From positions 1 to 59,764 of IMG/VR virus record IMGVR_UViG_3300043446_003363: a stretch of DNA of 59,764 nt; one strand, written 5' to 3'. The notes beneath the pieces were generated by a model. It made no database searches and was not told the origin of the DNA. It saw nothing but the letters and a program-made list of their open reading frames with translations. Position 1 is the stretch's first letter. Every line of letters starts with the position of its first letter. Made by a program: the position numbers and the translations under genes. Below, piece after piece: positions 31,178-43,921 of this stretch. The stretch comes from a virus.

Positions 31178-34100
31178 TTATAAGGACTCTAAATTTACAA
31201 TTCTTTTCTCATGATCTTTTATTGATTCAATTAAAATAGGAATTAAAGCATCATAATTTACAGTTTTAAATCCATTTATATCTGTTTCAATTACTTCAGG
31301 TATGACTTTTTCTACTTCTTGAGCAATCAATCCAATTGACGGTTTATTTGTATCTTTCCAATCAAATCTTACACCGATTAGTTGTTGTGTTATTCCTATT
31401 GGATCTTTTATTTCTTGTATGTTTATTTTCTTTGTTATATCGGATAAAGAAGCAAATGCTGTTGAAGATAATGTTCCTGTGCTTTGATTAAATGTTAGTT
31501 TGGATGATGATACATAAGTTTCAGTAGTAAATCCTGTTGTTACTGTAACTAAACCAACATATCTTGTTACAGAAGAACTGGAATTATCATTTACAACTAT
31601 TGTTCCAGGGTTAGATATTAGTTCACCAATTACCGTAGATATTGCCCAAGTATCATCATTATCAACATCAAGTTGCAAAAATCTTAAATAAACTCCAGAA
31701 AAATTCTTTATTTCGTTTGGAACACCAACAGACACTTTAGTCCAAACATTAGAACTAGAAATATAAGTAGTATTTGTAGTATTAGTTCCCGATGACCTAT
31801 CTATAGTATGAAAAGTTGTCCATGTAGTTTTGTCAAAAGAATATTGTAATACTAAATTTTCTCCACCATCTGGTGATTCTCCCCATCCATTACCACCTTT
31901 ATTTACATTAAAAATTAATTTGTTTATATTTGAAAAATATATTTTAGAATTTATTTCACATGTTCTCCTATCATCAATATCTAAATCATAGTTATCAAAT
32001 ACGCATATTGAAGAAGATACTGGCACATCACTAGATGATGCCATAGATTTATTAAATAAATCATTATAAGAACTTATAGTGTATACTCTCGTTCCTTTGT
32101 GTGAAGTAGATGCTTGATTAGAAGAAAAGTCAAAAATTGCATATGATGTGTTATTATTTGAATTAAATGATTTAACAATTATGGAAGTGGTTGCCCAATT
32201 ATCTCCTACTGTTGTATTACCTTGATATAATCTTAAATAAACTCCATCATATGTTTTTGCTTCTTCTGGAAGTTTAACAACATTTTGAATCCATGTAGAA
32301 TAATCATTTGCTCCAGGATCCATGGTATGAATACCAACCCAAGATGTTCCATCTTTAGAATATTGTAAAGATAATGCTTCAACAAGAAGATCTGGTTCCT
32401 CTCCCCAATTACCACCTTCCGAAGTATAAAATTCTATAGTATCAACAGTAGCAAGATAAACTTTTTTAATAGTTGCAATAGATCTATCCCCACCACCAGA
32501 ATTTGCATCTGGACCAAAAATAGCTATTGGAGTTTTTCCAGTTACGATTGGTTCTCTAACGGGAATATTAGGATTAAAATCATCTCTTTTGGTTAAAAGT
32601 ACTTTATCTAAAACAACCGAAAATTCATTAGATGTATCTAATAAAACTACACTTGAACCAGAAGATCCCCCACCACCTCCAGATGAACCACCAGTTGCGA
32701 TTAAAAGTGGTGAAATTGCCCATCCATCACTATCTCCCCCACTATTTGTAGATTGTATAAATCTTATAAAAACTCCTCCATAAGATTTAGCATCTTCTGG
32801 AACAGTTACAGTTCTTAAAATCCAATTATTAGAACCAGCTATATCATCTGGATCAATATTTTGTCCAGTAAATGTAGTCCAAGAAGTTCCATTTTTAGAA
32901 TATTGTAATTCTAATGCTTCTCCAACTTCTGGTGCGTCTCCCCATCCAGGGTCATTTGGATCTGGAGGATCTCCTGCTTTGTTTAAATAAAAATATAGAG
33001 TTGATACTGTAGTTAACCAAATTCTTCTGGATGTTTGAATGTATCTAGTTCCATTACCACCACCACTAAAAACACATATAGGAGATCCGGCAGGTAAATT
33101 ATCTGTTGTTGCCATTTTGGAAAGATTGATAGTACCCGCATAACCTCCAATTGTAGTTAAAATTGTATTAACAGCATTTAAATCACCACCACTTTCAAAA
33201 CTCATTACGGTGTACGGTGTAGTAGAAGTTCTTCCCGAAACTCCTTGAGATCCTTGAGATCCTTGTACTGAATTTCCAGAGGCTCCAGTGTTTCCTTGAA
33301 GACCTTGTAATCCTTGAACTCCTTGCATTCCTTGATTGCCCTGAGTTCCTTGAAGACCTTGAAAACCACTACCTTGTACTCCTTGTCTTCCTTGAGTACC
33401 TTGTGCTCCTTGTGTTCCTTGAGATCCTTGAATTGATGCACCAGTAAATCCAGTGGCACCTTGATTGCCTTGCAATCCTTGAAATCCAGCTCCTTGCAAT
33501 CCCTGCAAACCCTGAACGCCTTGCCTACCTTGAGTGCCTTGCACTCCCTGCGTTCCTTGCCATCCATTTCCTTGAACACCTTGAAGTCCTTGCCCACCAC
33601 CACCTTGAACTCCTTGCAATCCTTGAACTCCTTGAGTTCCTTGCAATCCTTGAACTCCTTGAGTTCCTTGAGTTCCTTGAAAATTTCCTGGAGGTCCTTG
33701 AAGACCTTGAAGACCTTGGAGACCTTGAGTTCCTTGAGTTCCTTGGAAATTACTTAAAGAACTTTGAACTCCCTGAAGTCCTTGTGTTCCTTGAATACCT
33801 TGATCACCTTGAAGTCCTTGAACCCCTTGAACTCCTTGATCACCTTGTAAACCTTGAATACCTTGATCACCCTGAAGTCCTTGAACCCCTTGAACTCCTT
33901 GATCACCTTGTAAACCTTGAATACCTTGGTCACCTTGAAGTCCTTGAACTCCTTGCATTCCTTGAACGCCTTGCCTACCTTGAGTACCTTGCACTCCTTG
34001 TCTTCCTTGAGTGCCTTGTGCCCCCTGCGCTCCTTGAGTTCCTTGGAAATTGCTTAAAGAACTTTGAATTCCCTGCAAACCTTGAGTTCCTTGAACTCCT

Positions 34101-34570
34101 TGGGATCCTTGGGATCCTTGTCTTCCTTGAAGACCTTGAGTTCCTTGCCTACCTTGAGTACCTTGAGACCCTTGATTTCCTTGAGTTCCTTGAGTTCCTT
34201 GAAAATTTCCTGGAGGTCCTTGAAGACCTTGAAGACCTTGAGTTCCTTGAACTCCTTGGGATCCTTGTCTTCCTTGAAGACCTTGAGTACCTTGAAAATT
34301 ACTTAATGATCCTTGTAATCCTTGAGTTCCTTGTATTCCTGCACCAGCTTGATCTGTTGATTTAACCCAATATCTTTTTCCCTCATGCCCTTCAACAGAA
34401 ATCAAAACATATTGATCTCCAGAAGGAACAGGATTAACTCCTATGGAAGAAACGCCAACTTTAGGATCTCCTAAATCTGGTTCTGCTTGCTCTAAACCTA
34501 AAAATTCATACCTATCAGAGGTAATGCCTAATCTTCCAAATTTTCTAACTCTATTTGAATTATATTTCAT
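31178..34570 (-). CDS. Collagen-like fibre protein with reelin-like repeats and S74-type C-terminus (1130 aa)
   Basis: Order of parts: a 75-residue N-terminal domain ([20 protein letters not shown]); a Gly-X-Gln collagen-like rod (about 75-450); three repeats of about 165 aa with an [14 protein letters not shown]-type strand and a YGGVFIRF-type strand, resembling reelin/galactose-binding sandwiches; and a Peptidase S74-like chaperone ([12 protein letters not shown], then [15 protein letters not shown] and a coiled-coil end). The S74 SDxRLK site is altered to SDITKK, so self-cleavage is uncertain. It is probably a trimeric tail fibre. Confidence 0.82.
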   Translation of the reverse strand: MKYNSNRVRKFGRLGITSDRYEFLGLEQAEPDLGDPKVGVSSIGVNPVPSGDQYVLISVEGHEGKRYWVKSTDQAGAGIQGTQGLQGSLSNFQGTQGLQGRQGSQGVQGTQGLQGLQGPPGNFQGTQGTQGNQGSQGTQGRQGTQGLQGRQGSQGSQGVQGTQGLQGIQSSLSNFQGTQGAQGAQGTQGRQGVQGTQGRQGVQGMQGVQGLQGDQGIQGLQGDQGVQGVQGLQGDQGIQGLQGDQGVQGVQGLQGDQGIQGTQGLQGVQSSLSNFQGTQGTQGLQGLQGLQGPPGNFQGTQGTQGVQGLQGTQGVQGLQGVQGGGGQGLQGVQGNGWQGTQGVQGTQGRQGVQGLQGLQGAGFQGLQGNQGATGFTGASIQGSQGTQGAQGTQGRQGVQGSGFQGLQGTQGNQGMQGVQGLQGLQGNTGASGNSVQGSQGSQGVSGRTSTTPYTVMSFESGGDLNAVNTILTTIGGYAGTINLSKMATTDNLPAGSPICVFSGGGNGTRYIQTSRRIWLTTVSTLYFYLNKAGDPPDPNDPGWGDAPEVGEALELQYSKNGTSWTTFTGQNIDPDDIAGSNNWILRTVTVPEDAKSYGGVFIRFIQSTNSGGDSDGWAISPLLIATGGSSGGGGGSSGSSVVLLDTSNEFSVVLDKVLLTKRDDFNPNIPVREPIVTGKTPIAIFGPDANSGGGDRSIATIKKVYLATVDTIEFYTSEGGNWGEEPDLLVEALSLQYSKDGTSWVGIHTMDPGANDYSTWIQNVVKLPEEAKTYDGVYLRLYQGNTTVGDNWATTSIIVKSFNSNNNTSYAIFDFSSNQASTSHKGTRVYTISSYNDLFNKSMASSSDVPVSSSICVFDNYDLDIDDRRTCEINSKIYFSNINKLIFNVNKGGNGWGESPDGGENLVLQYSFDKTTWTTFHTIDRSSGTNTTNTTYISSSNVWTKVSVGVPNEIKNFSGVYLRFLQLDVDNDDTWAISTVIGELISNPGTIVVNDNSSSSVTRYVGLVTVTTGFTTETYVSSSKLTFNQSTGTLSSTAFASLSDITKKINIQEIKDPIGITQQLIGVRFDWKDTNKPSIGLIAQEVEKVIPEVIETDINGFKTVNYDALIPILIESIKDHEKRIVNLESL
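33240..34350 (-). repeat. Collagen-like codon repeat (GGN NNN CAA)
   Basis: The minus strand is a nearly unbroken 9-nt pattern giving Gly-X-Gln triplets; the plus strand shows CCTTG every 9 nt. Short interruptions such as SLSNFQG and PPGNFQG break the triplet register. High self-similarity makes slippage or recombination likely. Confidence 0.9.
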
Positions 34571-34578
34571 GATTTATA

Positions 34579-34938
34579 TTATTGCTTTGCCGTTTCTAAA
34601 ACACTGAGAATAAGATTTAATACTCCGTTTTCATTTGCTTTTATTTTAATAACATCATTCGTTTCAAGTGCCATTCTCCCATCAGAAACTAAATTAACTC
34701 CATCATTTGGTGGTACATAAACAGCATTTGCAAAAACATAGTCTGTTTGAACTTCACTAATTCTGGAATGAGTTGCCGTAACTGTATATGTGCTTTTTGC
34801 GGCACCTTCAGATACATTTGCTACTTGTGATAAAATTACAATAGATGATACTCCAATTGGGCAAGTATATATCCCAACATTATTAGTTGTAATACCAACT
34901 CTAATTGTTCGGAATTTATTAAGTGCAATTGCTGCCAT
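34579..34938 (-). CDS. Small beta-rich virion protein (119 aa)
   Basis: The product starts MAAIALNKFRTIRVGITTNN and is rich in short beta strands, with VPPNDGVNLVSDGRMALETN and an ending LNLILSVLETAKQ. It has no signal peptide. It sits between the two collagen-like fibre genes with gaps of 8 and 4 nt, so a structural role (fibre adaptor, decoration or tip) is likely. I do not recognise a specific family. Confidence 0.65.
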   Translation of the reverse strand: MAAIALNKFRTIRVGITTNNVGIYTCPIGVSSIVILSQVANVSEGAAKSTYTVTATHSRISEVQTDYVFANAVYVPPNDGVNLVSDGRMALETNDVIKIKANENGVLNLILSVLETAKQ

Positions 34939-34942
34939 ATTT

Positions 34943-37900
34943 TTAACTTAGTGCAATAATTAGAGGGGTTACTGTATTTAACAAACTTTGACTGAACGCT
35001 CTTCCGGAAATTGTTCCAGTTAACTGATTAATAACAACTCCATCACCAATTTGGAAGTTTCCTGCTTGGTTTGTACTTGTATAAACAACTTGTCCACCAT
35101 TTCGTTTATCAACTTCATTTGCTTGAATTGTTATTCCACCCAAGGCAGGTTTTGCCGTATTAATATTTGTTCCAGATCCAACCCATTCCAATGAAATTGA
35201 AGTAGCAATTTGTAAACTTAATCTTGAAAAATAAACTGTTGTTCCAGCACCTATAGTATTATTTAGATTTTGAGTCAAAACAACTGTAGAAATTCCACTT
35301 ACTGGTAAAGTTGCAGTAGTAATGGTATAATATAATGGATATAAAACTGCTTCTGCAGTTGCATTTGTTCCACTACCAAAAGTATCAGTAATTGTAATTG
35401 ACGGTGGAGTTAAATATTGACTTCCATTGGCAATTACATCAATTGAAGTTATGGCACCACTTTGATCAACATTTGCAGAACCTTCTGCACGAATTCCACT
35501 TGGTCCTTCTGGGAATTCAATAGTAATTGTTGGTGGATTTGCTGGATTATAACCACTTCCACCATTTGTAACATTTATAGAATTAACTTGATAATACAAT
35601 TCCCCAAAATAAATTGCCTGCCCATCATAAGGTCTTTGTGTTCCTAATCCAGAAATAGTTACTGTATCAGTTTCAATTTCTGCAGTTCCAACAGTTTCTC
35701 CAGTATATCTGTAGATTGATTTTGAAGTATAATCTCCCACACCATCAGAAACTAGACCATAGTTACCAAATGAGCAGTTGGAGTTTGTAATATCACACTG
35801 ACCACCAGATTTTGTAAATATTCCAATATCATCACAAATTGTAAAGATGGAAACCAATTGAGTATAAGCTCCATTTGTAATTGAAACACCAATACCACCT
35901 TGATTATATTGAGTATATGAGTCAACGCTCATGGTTCCAGTTACACCAATATCATCTTTATCACCTGGTTCTGCAGAAAATCCATCAACTTTCATTCCTA
36001 TACTATCTGCAATAAAATTAGTACAGTTTCTTACATAAGGTCCTTGAGTAATTGGACCAACACCTTTAGAGTATGGTGGAATAACAATACCACCAGAAAC
36101 ATAAGTATGAGCAATACCTGTTGATCCTACATTTACAGTAAATGTATTTTTTTCATTTGATGTTGAAAGAACTTCAAAATTATATCCTTTATTTCCAGTT
36201 GGGAATATAGTTGTAGTTGCTGCTCCACTTGAACATGCAAATTCAAAATCACGTAATGTTACAATATCACCAGTTTTTACAGAAATTCCAGGAGCAGTTA
36301 TTGTAACTATTCCAGTTGTATTGTCATATTTTGCTTCAGAAGCACTTATAGAACGATTAACTACATATCCACCAGAAACATAGGTATGCGGAATTGTTGA
36401 AACTCCAGTATAAACATCAAATGATTGATCAGAATTAATTTTACTAACATAAAATTCATATCCATAATATCCAGATGGGAATAATTGAGTTGATACTGGA
36501 CCTCCAGATGAGCAAGAGAATTTAAGATTTCTAATTTCAATAAAATCTCCAACTTTTACAGGTAAACCAGGTGCTTTAATTGTAGTTTTTCCAGATGTTT
36601 CTTCATATAAAGCACTTGTAACACCAACCAGAGTCTCAAATCCTTTACCACGATTTCCAGGATATGAAGTATTAAATCCAACTGTTGAGAATGCTGTTGA
36701 TCCTAATCCAACAATTGAAGTCACAATTCCAACACAAACCTTCATAGCAGAAGTAACATCAGCACAAGAACTAATTACGTTGTTAAATCCTGTTTCTGGA
36801 TCAACTTGCATAGCAAGATCTTTAATTTGTGTAAATTGATTTTGGAAATTGGTGTATTTTTGAATAGTTCCTCCAGAAACATAGGTATGAGGAAGAACTG
36901 TTTTACCACCAACAAACTCAAATGTATTTGGTCCGACCACAGATTTAACTGGGAAAATATAATTAAACGTTCCATCTGGGAATGTTGTAGTGGTATAATT
37001 TGAAGTTAATGTTCCACCCGTAACGTAAACGTGATCCAAAGTAGACGTTCCAACATTAATTTTAACTTTATCAGAAACATATAATGCGGGATATGCACTC
37101 ATGTTTCCGTTTGTAATTGTTGCTGTAAGAATAGAAATCAAATTATCAATGTTGGTTCTTACATCTGCACAAGAATCTGGATCTTGATTATCTCCAGTTA
37201 AAGGATCTGCAGTAATAGTTAAATCTTTAACATTTAACTGATTTGTAATTGCTTTCTTTGCATAATCACGAACCGCATTAAATGCCGTTACGCTTTCCGC
37301 AGTTTCTCCGACTAATCCATTTGAAATTGGAGATCCATTCTTATCAAAATATGCTCTGGTTGCCTCACGAATAAACTTATTAGTTCCGTATCTAATATCT
37401 TTAATTAAAGCATCTACAATATATCCAAGATCTCTACGGCACTTGAGTTCACCAGAAACAAATATACCAGGGTTATTATAAATTGTATTTAAGGAAGTTA
37501 ATGATCCCACACTAATTACTGTGGTTACAATTGAAGTTAAAGTATCAAGTGCGTTTTGAACATTTGCACAAGAATTTGAATCTTGATTGTCATTAGTTAA
37601 AGGATCTGCGGTTAATGATAAGTCTTGAATAGTAAGTTGATTTGTAATTGCAGATTTCATCAAGTTTCTTGCTTGATTGAATGCATATACAGATTCTGTT
37701 TCTTCTCCAACTAAACCGTTTGAAATAGGAGATCCATTATTAAAATATTGTTTTACAAATGTAATTGCATATGAATTACCACCAGTAAAAATGTCTGTAG
37801 AAATTGCATCTACAAAATAACCAAGATCACGCTTGCACTTTGTTTCTGTTCCAGAAATTCCTGGATACTGTGAAACTGTTGCACTCCAAGCACTATTAAC

Positions 37901-40900
37901 AATTTCGGTTCTATTTTGTTGTATTAAACGATAAGAATCTCTGAATCTTGAGAATCTTGTGGTTTGAACGTCATTGGGGAAGTAGAAATCTGGATGTGAA
38001 ATTGCAATCGCGGCAAGAGATTTGTCTACAATTTCTGTTTTATTTTTTTCTATTAAATTAGAAGCATCAATATAACGATTATCTGCTGTTGCAATTACAG
38101 TAAAATCATATCCAAGATTACCTGATGGATAATATGCAGTAGAAGGACCACCACCACTGTTACATTCCCAAACAAGATTTTCAATTTTAACTTTCTTACC
38201 TGGTTCAATAAAAAGATGTGCTCCTGCGGTAGTTCCTAGTCCAACAGCAGTAATGGTTGCAATTCCTGTGGTACGATCATAAGATGCTGTAGAAATTCCA
38301 AAAATAGGAGTGTAAAGTTTAGTAATTTCTCCACCATATTGATACTTATGATCTAAAGTTGATTTTCCAACATTAACAACAAAAGTTTTAGAATCTAAAA
38401 TATCCTGAACAGTAAAATCATATCCAAAGTTTCCAGATGGGTAAGCTGCCGTAGAAGGACCACCACCACTATTACATTCAAATACAAGATTTTGTAGTTT
38501 TACTCGGTCACCAGATTTGATAGGTAAAGCAGATGTTGTTTCAATTGTTGATATTCCAGTTAATCTATCATAAGATGCGGTTACAACTCCTACAGGGAAT
38601 CCAGCAGAACCTGGAGTACATGAATAAGTAAGACCCTGAACTTTAACTGGATCTTTAGTTGATAAACCATGATTAATTGCGGTTACTGTTGTAATTCCAG
38701 TTTGTGCATCATAAACAGCATTTACAACTGTGGTTCCCAATCCAACAGGATAACCACCCCAAGAACAATTATTAATAACCGCACGAGCAATATTGAATGA
38801 ATAGTCAATTGTAGATATAGTTTGTTTAATTTCATTTGGATTTTTAAGAATACCAGTCTTCAAACTCCAATCTTCATTATAATATGCCTTTCCAGCATCA
38901 ATAGATCTTGAATTTCCACCTCTTGTTATGTCATGAATAATACATTTCCAAACATCTTCAACGTCATCGGCACAATCACTACTTTCTAAGGTAACTCCAT
39001 ATCTAACTGCTGGTGCAGTTGAAGTTGATCCCGCACCAATCATATTAGTTACAATTCCAACTAATTGTTTGATGGTTGTCCCTACACCTACACATCCACC
39101 AGAAACTTGAATAACAGAGAGATTCTTAACTTGAGATATGCTATTTCCAACTCCTTGATAAGAAATTAATGGTGTTTGGTTGTTAATTACATGAGTTGCA
39201 ATTCCTGCTGCATAATCAAGAGCAGCAATAGTTGCTTGCGAAACACCAACACCAGTAATATGAATTAGACTATTAGAACTATTAAAGTATGAATAACCTG
39301 CACCAATTGATTTACGATTACTGTTTGCTTTAAGATCATAAGAAACTGCCTGCATAATGCTAACAATATCTTCCTTGCAATTTGTATAATCACTATTGTT
39401 TAAACTAAAATTATATCCAGATGGAGAAGTTAAGAAACCAACCGTTTCATTTGCAATATAATTTAAGTTTGAATCAATAAGTTTTGCTGCATCTTGTTCT
39501 CTATGACCACCAGCAAATCCACTAAAACCACTGGTTAAAAATCCAACTGCTTCTTTTGAAATATATTTAAGATTAAATCTTATCATTCTAGCAGCATCAA
39601 AGAATCTGTCAGTTGCAACACCAAGTAAAGGTTGCAAAGAAACAACTGCTGCACCATTTGTCATAGATGGACCAATGAAACTTGCATCCGTTATGTGACA
39701 CCCATTATTAACATGGAACATATCCAGATTTCTATTTCCTGGAGTAATTACAACATTACGAAGTTCTGTTCCTTCTACAGAAACTGTCTTTGCCAAAACA
39801 ATTGGATTGTCTTCAACATATGTTCCTGGGAATACTTTAATAGTGTCTCCAAATACTGCTACAGATGCCGCAGATTTTATAGTTCTCTTTGGATAATTTT
39901 CCGCCAATCCAGTATTATTATCATTACCAGTCATAGAAACATAAATTGTTCTACCAACTGGTTTGTAAGACTGAATTTCAACCTTACCTTTACCTGGAAC
40001 TTGAGTTTCAAATATATCAATACCAATTCCAGGAACAATTTGAGTTACGATTCCAACTAAAGTTTCTCCATTACCATAATACTTTGTTGCCGTTGCAGTT
40101 CCAACAACTGTTAAAGTATTGGTAATTGCACTTGTTCCAATACCAATACTTCCTGTGGAAGGATTATAAACTAATTTATTTGGTGAGGATGTTACTGTAG
40201 TGATAGCACCACTCTTAACGTTGCTTAAAGTTGGATAGAATAATTTGTTACTTATATTATCTTCAAATAAGTCAATACTAGATCTTCCTTGAGCCCCTTG
40301 TAAACCTTGTACACCTTGCCTTCCTTGAATACCTTGCAATCCCTGCAATCCTTGAACACCTTGTCTTCCTTGTAATCCTTGAAGACCTTGTAATCCTTGA
40401 ACGCCTTGTAGTCCCTGAATACCTTGTAATCCTTGAATTCCTTGGACTCCTTGCATTCCTTGAACGCCTTGTAGTCCCTGTACACCTTGTCTTCCTTGGA
40501 CTCCTTGCATTCCTTGAACGCCTTGTAGTCCCTGAATACCTTGTAATCCTTGAATTCCTTGAGTTCCTTGAGTTCCTTGGAAATTGCCAAGAACACCCTG
40601 TAATCCTTGTAATCCTTGAACTCCTTGAAATCCTTGAGTTCCTTGAAGACCCTGAGTACCTTGAGTACCTTGGAAACCTTGTAAACCTTGTACACCTTGT
40701 CTCCCTTGAGTTCCTTGAGTACCTTGAAAATTACTTAACGATCCTTGTACTCCTTGACTTCCTTGAAAACCTTGAAGACCCTGTACACCCTGTCTTCCTT
40801 GTAATCCCTGTACTCCTTGTAATCCCTGTACTCCTTGCACTCCTTGTAATCCTTGAATACCTTGAAGACCTTGAACTCCTTGAAGACCTTGAACTCCTTG

Positions 40901-43900
40901 AACGCCCTGTAGTCCCTGTACACCTTGTCTTCCCTGAAGACCTTGAGTTCCTTGATTACCTTGAGTTCCTTGGAAATTACTTAAAGAACTTTGAACCCCT
41001 TGCAATCCTTGAACACCTTGTCTTCCTTGTAGTCCCTGTACTCCCTGTACTCCTTGTAGTCCCTGTACTCCTTGTAAACCTTGGTTTCCTTGAACTCCTT
41101 GAAAATTGCTCAAAGATCCTTGAAGTCCTTGATTACCTTGAGTTCCTTGAGCTCCTTGTAAACCTTGTACACCCTGTCTTCCCTGAAGACCTTGAGTTCC
41201 TTGATTGCCTTGAGTTCCTTGAAAGTTACTTATTGGTCCTTGAACTCCTTGCATTCCTTGGAAACCTTGCATCCCCTGAACGCCTTGAGTTCCCTGAAAA
41301 CCTTGCAATCCTTGAATTCCTTGAACTCCTTGCATTCCTTGAACACCTTGAGTTCCTTGGAAATTACTAAGAACTCCTTGAATTCCTTGCCTTCCTTGAA
41401 CTCCTTGCCTTCCTTGAGTTCCTTGAATTCCTTGAATACCTTGCAATCCTTGAGTTCCTTGGAAATTCCCAAGAACTCCTTGACTCCCTTGTCTTCCTTG
41501 ATTACCTTGAGTTCCTTGATTACCTTGAGTACCTTGAGTACCTTGTAGTCCTTGAGTTCCTTGTGTTCCTTGGAAATTACTAATTACTCCTTGAATTCCT
41601 TGCCTTCCTTGCAATCCTTGAGTTCCTTGCCTACCTTGAAGACCTTGGGTTCCTTGAAGACCTTGGGTTCCTTGGGTTCCTTGAGTTCCCTGACCAGCAA
41701 ATAATCCATCAATACCTTGAGAACCTTGTGCTCCTTGAGTTCCAGCTCCTTGTAGACCTTGAGTTCCTTGGAAATTACTCATTGGACCTTGAGTTCCTTG
41801 GAAATTTCCTGGTGGTCCTTGAAGTCCTTGTAAACCTTGAGTTCCTTGATTACCAGTTCCTTGATTTCCTTGTAAACCTTGTGTTCCTTGAGTACCTTGA
41901 GCTCCTTGGAATCCTTGAAGACCTTGTGCTCCTTGAGTTCCTTGTCTTCCTTGAGTTCCTTGAGTTCCTTGGAATCCAGATGGAACAAAAATTACAGATA
42001 GTTTTTCAGTATCTGAAAATAATGCAGATCCAGAAACATAATTTACTACAACTTTACCATAACTGTAAGATTCTGCACCAGCAGTTACTGTCACTATTGA
42101 TGTAGAAGTTATATTAAAAACATGATAATCATTATCTAAAATATTTGATGACCCAATCAACAACAAACCTCTAGAAGTTGGTGTTCCAGTGGTGTTCCAA
42201 TTATTATAAAAATCTAATCTATTTGTTCCAAGTTTATCAAATGGTGAAAAATATATTTCAGTTATATTTGTTATTGTAGTATTATTATATCTAATTTCAC
42301 CATTAACTAATTTATTTCCAACATTAACTCCAGATATTACTGGAATACTAGTGACATCATCAAAATCATATAATAAACCTGCCCTATCTCCTATTGTTCC
42401 CTGAGTTCCTTGAAAATTTCCTGGTGGTCCTTGAAGTCCTTGTAAACCTTGAGTTCCTTGATTACCAATTCCTTGATTTCCTTGAAGACCCTGAGTACCT
42501 TGAGTACCTTGGAAATTTCCTGGTGGTCCTTGCAGTCCTTGAAGTCCTTGAACTCCTTGAGTTCCTTGTCTTCCTTGAAGACCCTGAGTACCTTGAGTAC
42601 CTTGGAAATTTCCTGGAGGCCCTTGAAGACCTTGAAGACCTTGAATACCTTGTCTTCCTTGGAGACCTTGAATACCTTGAAAGTTACTAAGAACCCCTTG
42701 AGTTCCTTGAGTTCCTTGAGATCCTGCACCAACAAAAATAACAGACAATGTAGTATTATCTGTTGGTATTGATCCAGAAACATAATTAACGCCTAATACA
42801 TAATATCCAGATTGTGCGGTAATACTTGTAATTTTAAAGATATTAACAGTTGTTCCATCTATAAATGTAGATTGTAAGTGAAGATATCCTATGAAAGCAA
42901 ATCCAGTAACAGATCCCCAAGAGTTATACCAAGAAGTTTGATTATTTAAATCCGCATCCTGATTATCAATATAAATTTGTGTTACGCTTGAAATTGTAGA
43001 ACTATTATACTTAACACGACCTAAACCACCACCAGGAACTGTGGTGCTAGGATCACTATTTGTAGTATCACTAATCCATACATAAGGAACTCCACCTGTT
43101 GATCCAACAGATCCTTTTTCACCTATAGTTCCTTGATTTCCTTGTAAACCTTGAGTTCCTTGAGTACCTTGATTTCCTTTATCACCTTTATCACCTTTTG
43201 CGGCAAAAGAACCAGGAATACCTTGGGTTCCTTGAAGACCTTGATCACCTTGAAGTCCTTGAGAACCTTGAGAACCTTGAACACTTTCACCTTGTGTTCC
43301 TTGAGTTCCTTGGAAATTACTAATTACTCCTTGAATTCCTTGCCTTCCTTGTAAACCTTGAACACCTTGTAAACCTTGAACACCTTGTCTTCCTTGAACA
43401 CCTTGTCTTCCTTGAGTTCCTTGAGTTCCTTGAAAATTGCTTATAACACCCTGAACACCTTGAGCCCCAGGAGTTCCAGTAATTGTTATTCTTTTATCAT
43501 TTTCAATATTTTGAGTTGTAATTGCGATTCCAGGTCCAGCAACAAATCTTACTCTATCAAGACCTTCTGCAATAAGAGTTGGTTGTCCATCAATATCCCA
43601 ATATTTAAATGTACTGTTTAGTGCGATTTGTACGGCACCATTACCTAAATCTGTTACATCAAATCCAGAATCAGTATCAAAACGTATAGCTTTTACGTTT
43701 GTAACTGCTCCTAATATTTGATTACCATTTAAAGTGTCAATTTCACTTACTTCTATACCAACATTAGATAAATTAGATCCATCACCATAAAATGCTATTG
43801 CACTAACAATACCAACATTTCCGTATATGGTAACTCCAGTACCAACATGAAGATTATCAACCTCTAAATCTGTTAGATCCTCGGGTGGTTTGTCGGTATG

Positions 43901-43921
43901 ATAGATTCTAATTTTGGTCAT
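34943..43921 (-). CDS. Giant collagen-like fibre protein (2992 aa)
   Basis: Residues 1-150 hold a fibre N-terminus with [13 protein letters not shown] and the collagen rod starts at [12 protein letters not shown]. Gly-X-Gln triplets fill about 150-1215, interrupted by two homologous beta domains of about 130 aa (each ending NYVSGS...LSVIFV). Then come a pectate-lyase-like beta-helix ([36 protein letters not shown]), helical repeats with [11 protein letters not shown] and [15 protein letters not shown]-x-SG repeats, and a terminal [20 protein letters not shown]. It is probably a very long trimeric fibre. It overlaps the upstream gene by ATGA. Confidence 0.85.
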   Translation of the reverse strand: MTKIRIYHTDKPPEDLTDLEVDNLHVGTGVTIYGNVGIVSAIAFYGDGSNLSNVGIEVSEIDTLNGNQILGAVTNVKAIRFDTDSGFDVTDLGNGAVQIALNSTFKYWDIDGQPTLIAEGLDRVRFVAGPGIAITTQNIENDKRITITGTPGAQGVQGVISNFQGTQGTQGRQGVQGRQGVQGLQGVQGLQGRQGIQGVISNFQGTQGTQGESVQGSQGSQGLQGDQGLQGTQGIPGSFAAKGDKGDKGNQGTQGTQGLQGNQGTIGEKGSVGSTGGVPYVWISDTTNSDPSTTVPGGGLGRVKYNSSTISSVTQIYIDNQDADLNNQTSWYNSWGSVTGFAFIGYLHLQSTFIDGTTVNIFKITSITAQSGYYVLGVNYVSGSIPTDNTTLSVIFVGAGSQGTQGTQGVLSNFQGIQGLQGRQGIQGLQGLQGPPGNFQGTQGTQGLQGRQGTQGVQGLQGLQGPPGNFQGTQGTQGLQGNQGIGNQGTQGLQGLQGPPGNFQGTQGTIGDRAGLLYDFDDVTSIPVISGVNVGNKLVNGEIRYNNTTITNITEIYFSPFDKLGTNRLDFYNNWNTTGTPTSRGLLLIGSSNILDNDYHVFNITSTSIVTVTAGAESYSYGKVVVNYVSGSALFSDTEKLSVIFVPSGFQGTQGTQGRQGTQGAQGLQGFQGAQGTQGTQGLQGNQGTGNQGTQGLQGLQGPPGNFQGTQGPMSNFQGTQGLQGAGTQGAQGSQGIDGLFAGQGTQGTQGTQGLQGTQGLQGRQGTQGLQGRQGIQGVISNFQGTQGTQGLQGTQGTQGNQGTQGNQGRQGSQGVLGNFQGTQGLQGIQGIQGTQGRQGVQGRQGIQGVLSNFQGTQGVQGMQGVQGIQGLQGFQGTQGVQGMQGFQGMQGVQGPISNFQGTQGNQGTQGLQGRQGVQGLQGAQGTQGNQGLQGSLSNFQGVQGNQGLQGVQGLQGVQGVQGLQGRQGVQGLQGVQSSLSNFQGTQGNQGTQGLQGRQGVQGLQGVQGVQGLQGVQGLQGIQGLQGVQGVQGLQGVQGLQGRQGVQGLQGFQGSQGVQGSLSNFQGTQGTQGRQGVQGLQGFQGTQGTQGLQGTQGFQGVQGLQGLQGVLGNFQGTQGTQGIQGLQGIQGLQGVQGMQGVQGRQGVQGLQGVQGMQGVQGIQGLQGIQGLQGVQGLQGLQGLQGRQGVQGLQGLQGIQGRQGVQGLQGAQGRSSIDLFEDNISNKLFYPTLSNVKSGAITTVTSSPNKLVYNPSTGSIGIGTSAITNTLTVVGTATATKYYGNGETLVGIVTQIVPGIGIDIFETQVPGKGKVEIQSYKPVGRTIYVSMTGNDNNTGLAENYPKRTIKSAASVAVFGDTIKVFPGTYVEDNPIVLAKTVSVEGTELRNVVITPGNRNLDMFHVNNGCHITDASFIGPSMTNGAAVVSLQPLLGVATDRFFDAARMIRFNLKYISKEAVGFLTSGFSGFAGGHREQDAAKLIDSNLNYIANETVGFLTSPSGYNFSLNNSDYTNCKEDIVSIMQAVSYDLKANSNRKSIGAGYSYFNSSNSLIHITGVGVSQATIAALDYAAGIATHVINNQTPLISYQGVGNSISQVKNLSVIQVSGGCVGVGTTIKQLVGIVTNMIGAGSTSTAPAVRYGVTLESSDCADDVEDVWKCIIHDITRGGNSRSIDAGKAYYNEDWSLKTGILKNPNEIKQTISTIDYSFNIARAVINNCSWGGYPVGLGTTVVNAVYDAQTGITTVTAINHGLSTKDPVKVQGLTYSCTPGSAGFPVGVVTASYDRLTGISTIETTSALPIKSGDRVKLQNLVFECNSGGGPSTAAYPSGNFGYDFTVQDILDSKTFVVNVGKSTLDHKYQYGGEITKLYTPIFGISTASYDRTTGIATITAVGLGTTAGAHLFIEPGKKVKIENLVWECNSGGGPSTAYYPSGNLGYDFTVIATADNRYIDASNLIEKNKTEIVDKSLAAIAISHPDFYFPNDVQTTRFSRFRDSYRLIQQNRTEIVNSAWSATVSQYPGISGTETKCKRDLGYFVDAISTDIFTGGNSYAITFVKQYFNNGSPISNGLVGEETESVYAFNQARNLMKSAITNQLTIQDLSLTADPLTNDNQDSNSCANVQNALDTLTSIVTTVISVGSLTSLNTIYNNPGIFVSGELKCRRDLGYIVDALIKDIRYGTNKFIREATRAYFDKNGSPISNGLVGETAESVTAFNAVRDYAKKAITNQLNVKDLTITADPLTGDNQDPDSCADVRTNIDNLISILTATITNGNMSAYPALYVSDKVKINVGTSTLDHVYVTGGTLTSNYTTTTFPDGTFNYIFPVKSVVGPNTFEFVGGKTVLPHTYVSGGTIQKYTNFQNQFTQIKDLAMQVDPETGFNNVISSCADVTSAMKVCVGIVTSIVGLGSTAFSTVGFNTSYPGNRGKGFETLVGVTSALYEETSGKTTIKAPGLPVKVGDFIEIRNLKFSCSSGGPVSTQLFPSGYYGYEFYVSKINSDQSFDVYTGVSTIPHTYVSGGYVVNRSISASEAKYDNTTGIVTITAPGISVKTGDIVTLRDFEFACSSGAATTTIFPTGNKGYNFEVLSTSNEKNTFTVNVGSTGIAHTYVSGGIVIPPYSKGVGPITQGPYVRNCTNFIADSIGMKVDGFSAEPGDKDDIGVTGTMSVDSYTQYNQGGIGVSITNGAYTQLVSIFTICDDIGIFTKSGGQCDITNSNCSFGNYGLVSDGVGDYTSKSIYRYTGETVGTAEIETDTVTISGLGTQRPYDGQAIYFGELYYQVNSINVTNGGSGYNPANPPTITIEFPEGPSGIRAEGSANVDQSGAITSIDVIANGSQYLTPPSITITDTFGSGTNATAEAVLYPLYYTITTATLPVSGISTVVLTQNLNNTIGAGTTVYFSRLSLQIATSISLEWVGSGTNINTAKPALGGITIQANEVDKRNGGQVVYTSTNQAGNFQIGDGVVINQLTGTISGRAFSQSLLNTVTPLIIALS
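40270..43470 (-). repeat. Collagen-like codon repeat blocks in the 2992-aa gene
   Basis: Three blocks of 9-nt GGN-NNN-CAA units: about 40280-41970 (longest), 42400-42720 and 43130-43470, separated by two unique beta-domain segments. Some copies are identical over tens of bases. One triplet patch uses Lys instead of Gln (GDKGDKG). Confidence 0.9.

Noticed and set aside
33784-34365. Long plus-strand Leu/Glu-rich open frame over the collagen repeat (and similar ones at 41165-42783 on both strands)
   Set aside because: It is an antisense or out-of-frame product of the 9-nt GGN-NNN-CAA repeat, which has no stop in several frames. Composition is purely repeat-driven and no start signal is present.
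40270-43470. Regular short repeats on the plus strand that could suggest a CRISPR-like or satellite array
   Set aside because: Unit length is 9 nt with codon-level variation and one open frame. There are no spacer-sized unique segments, so it is protein-coding collagen repeat.
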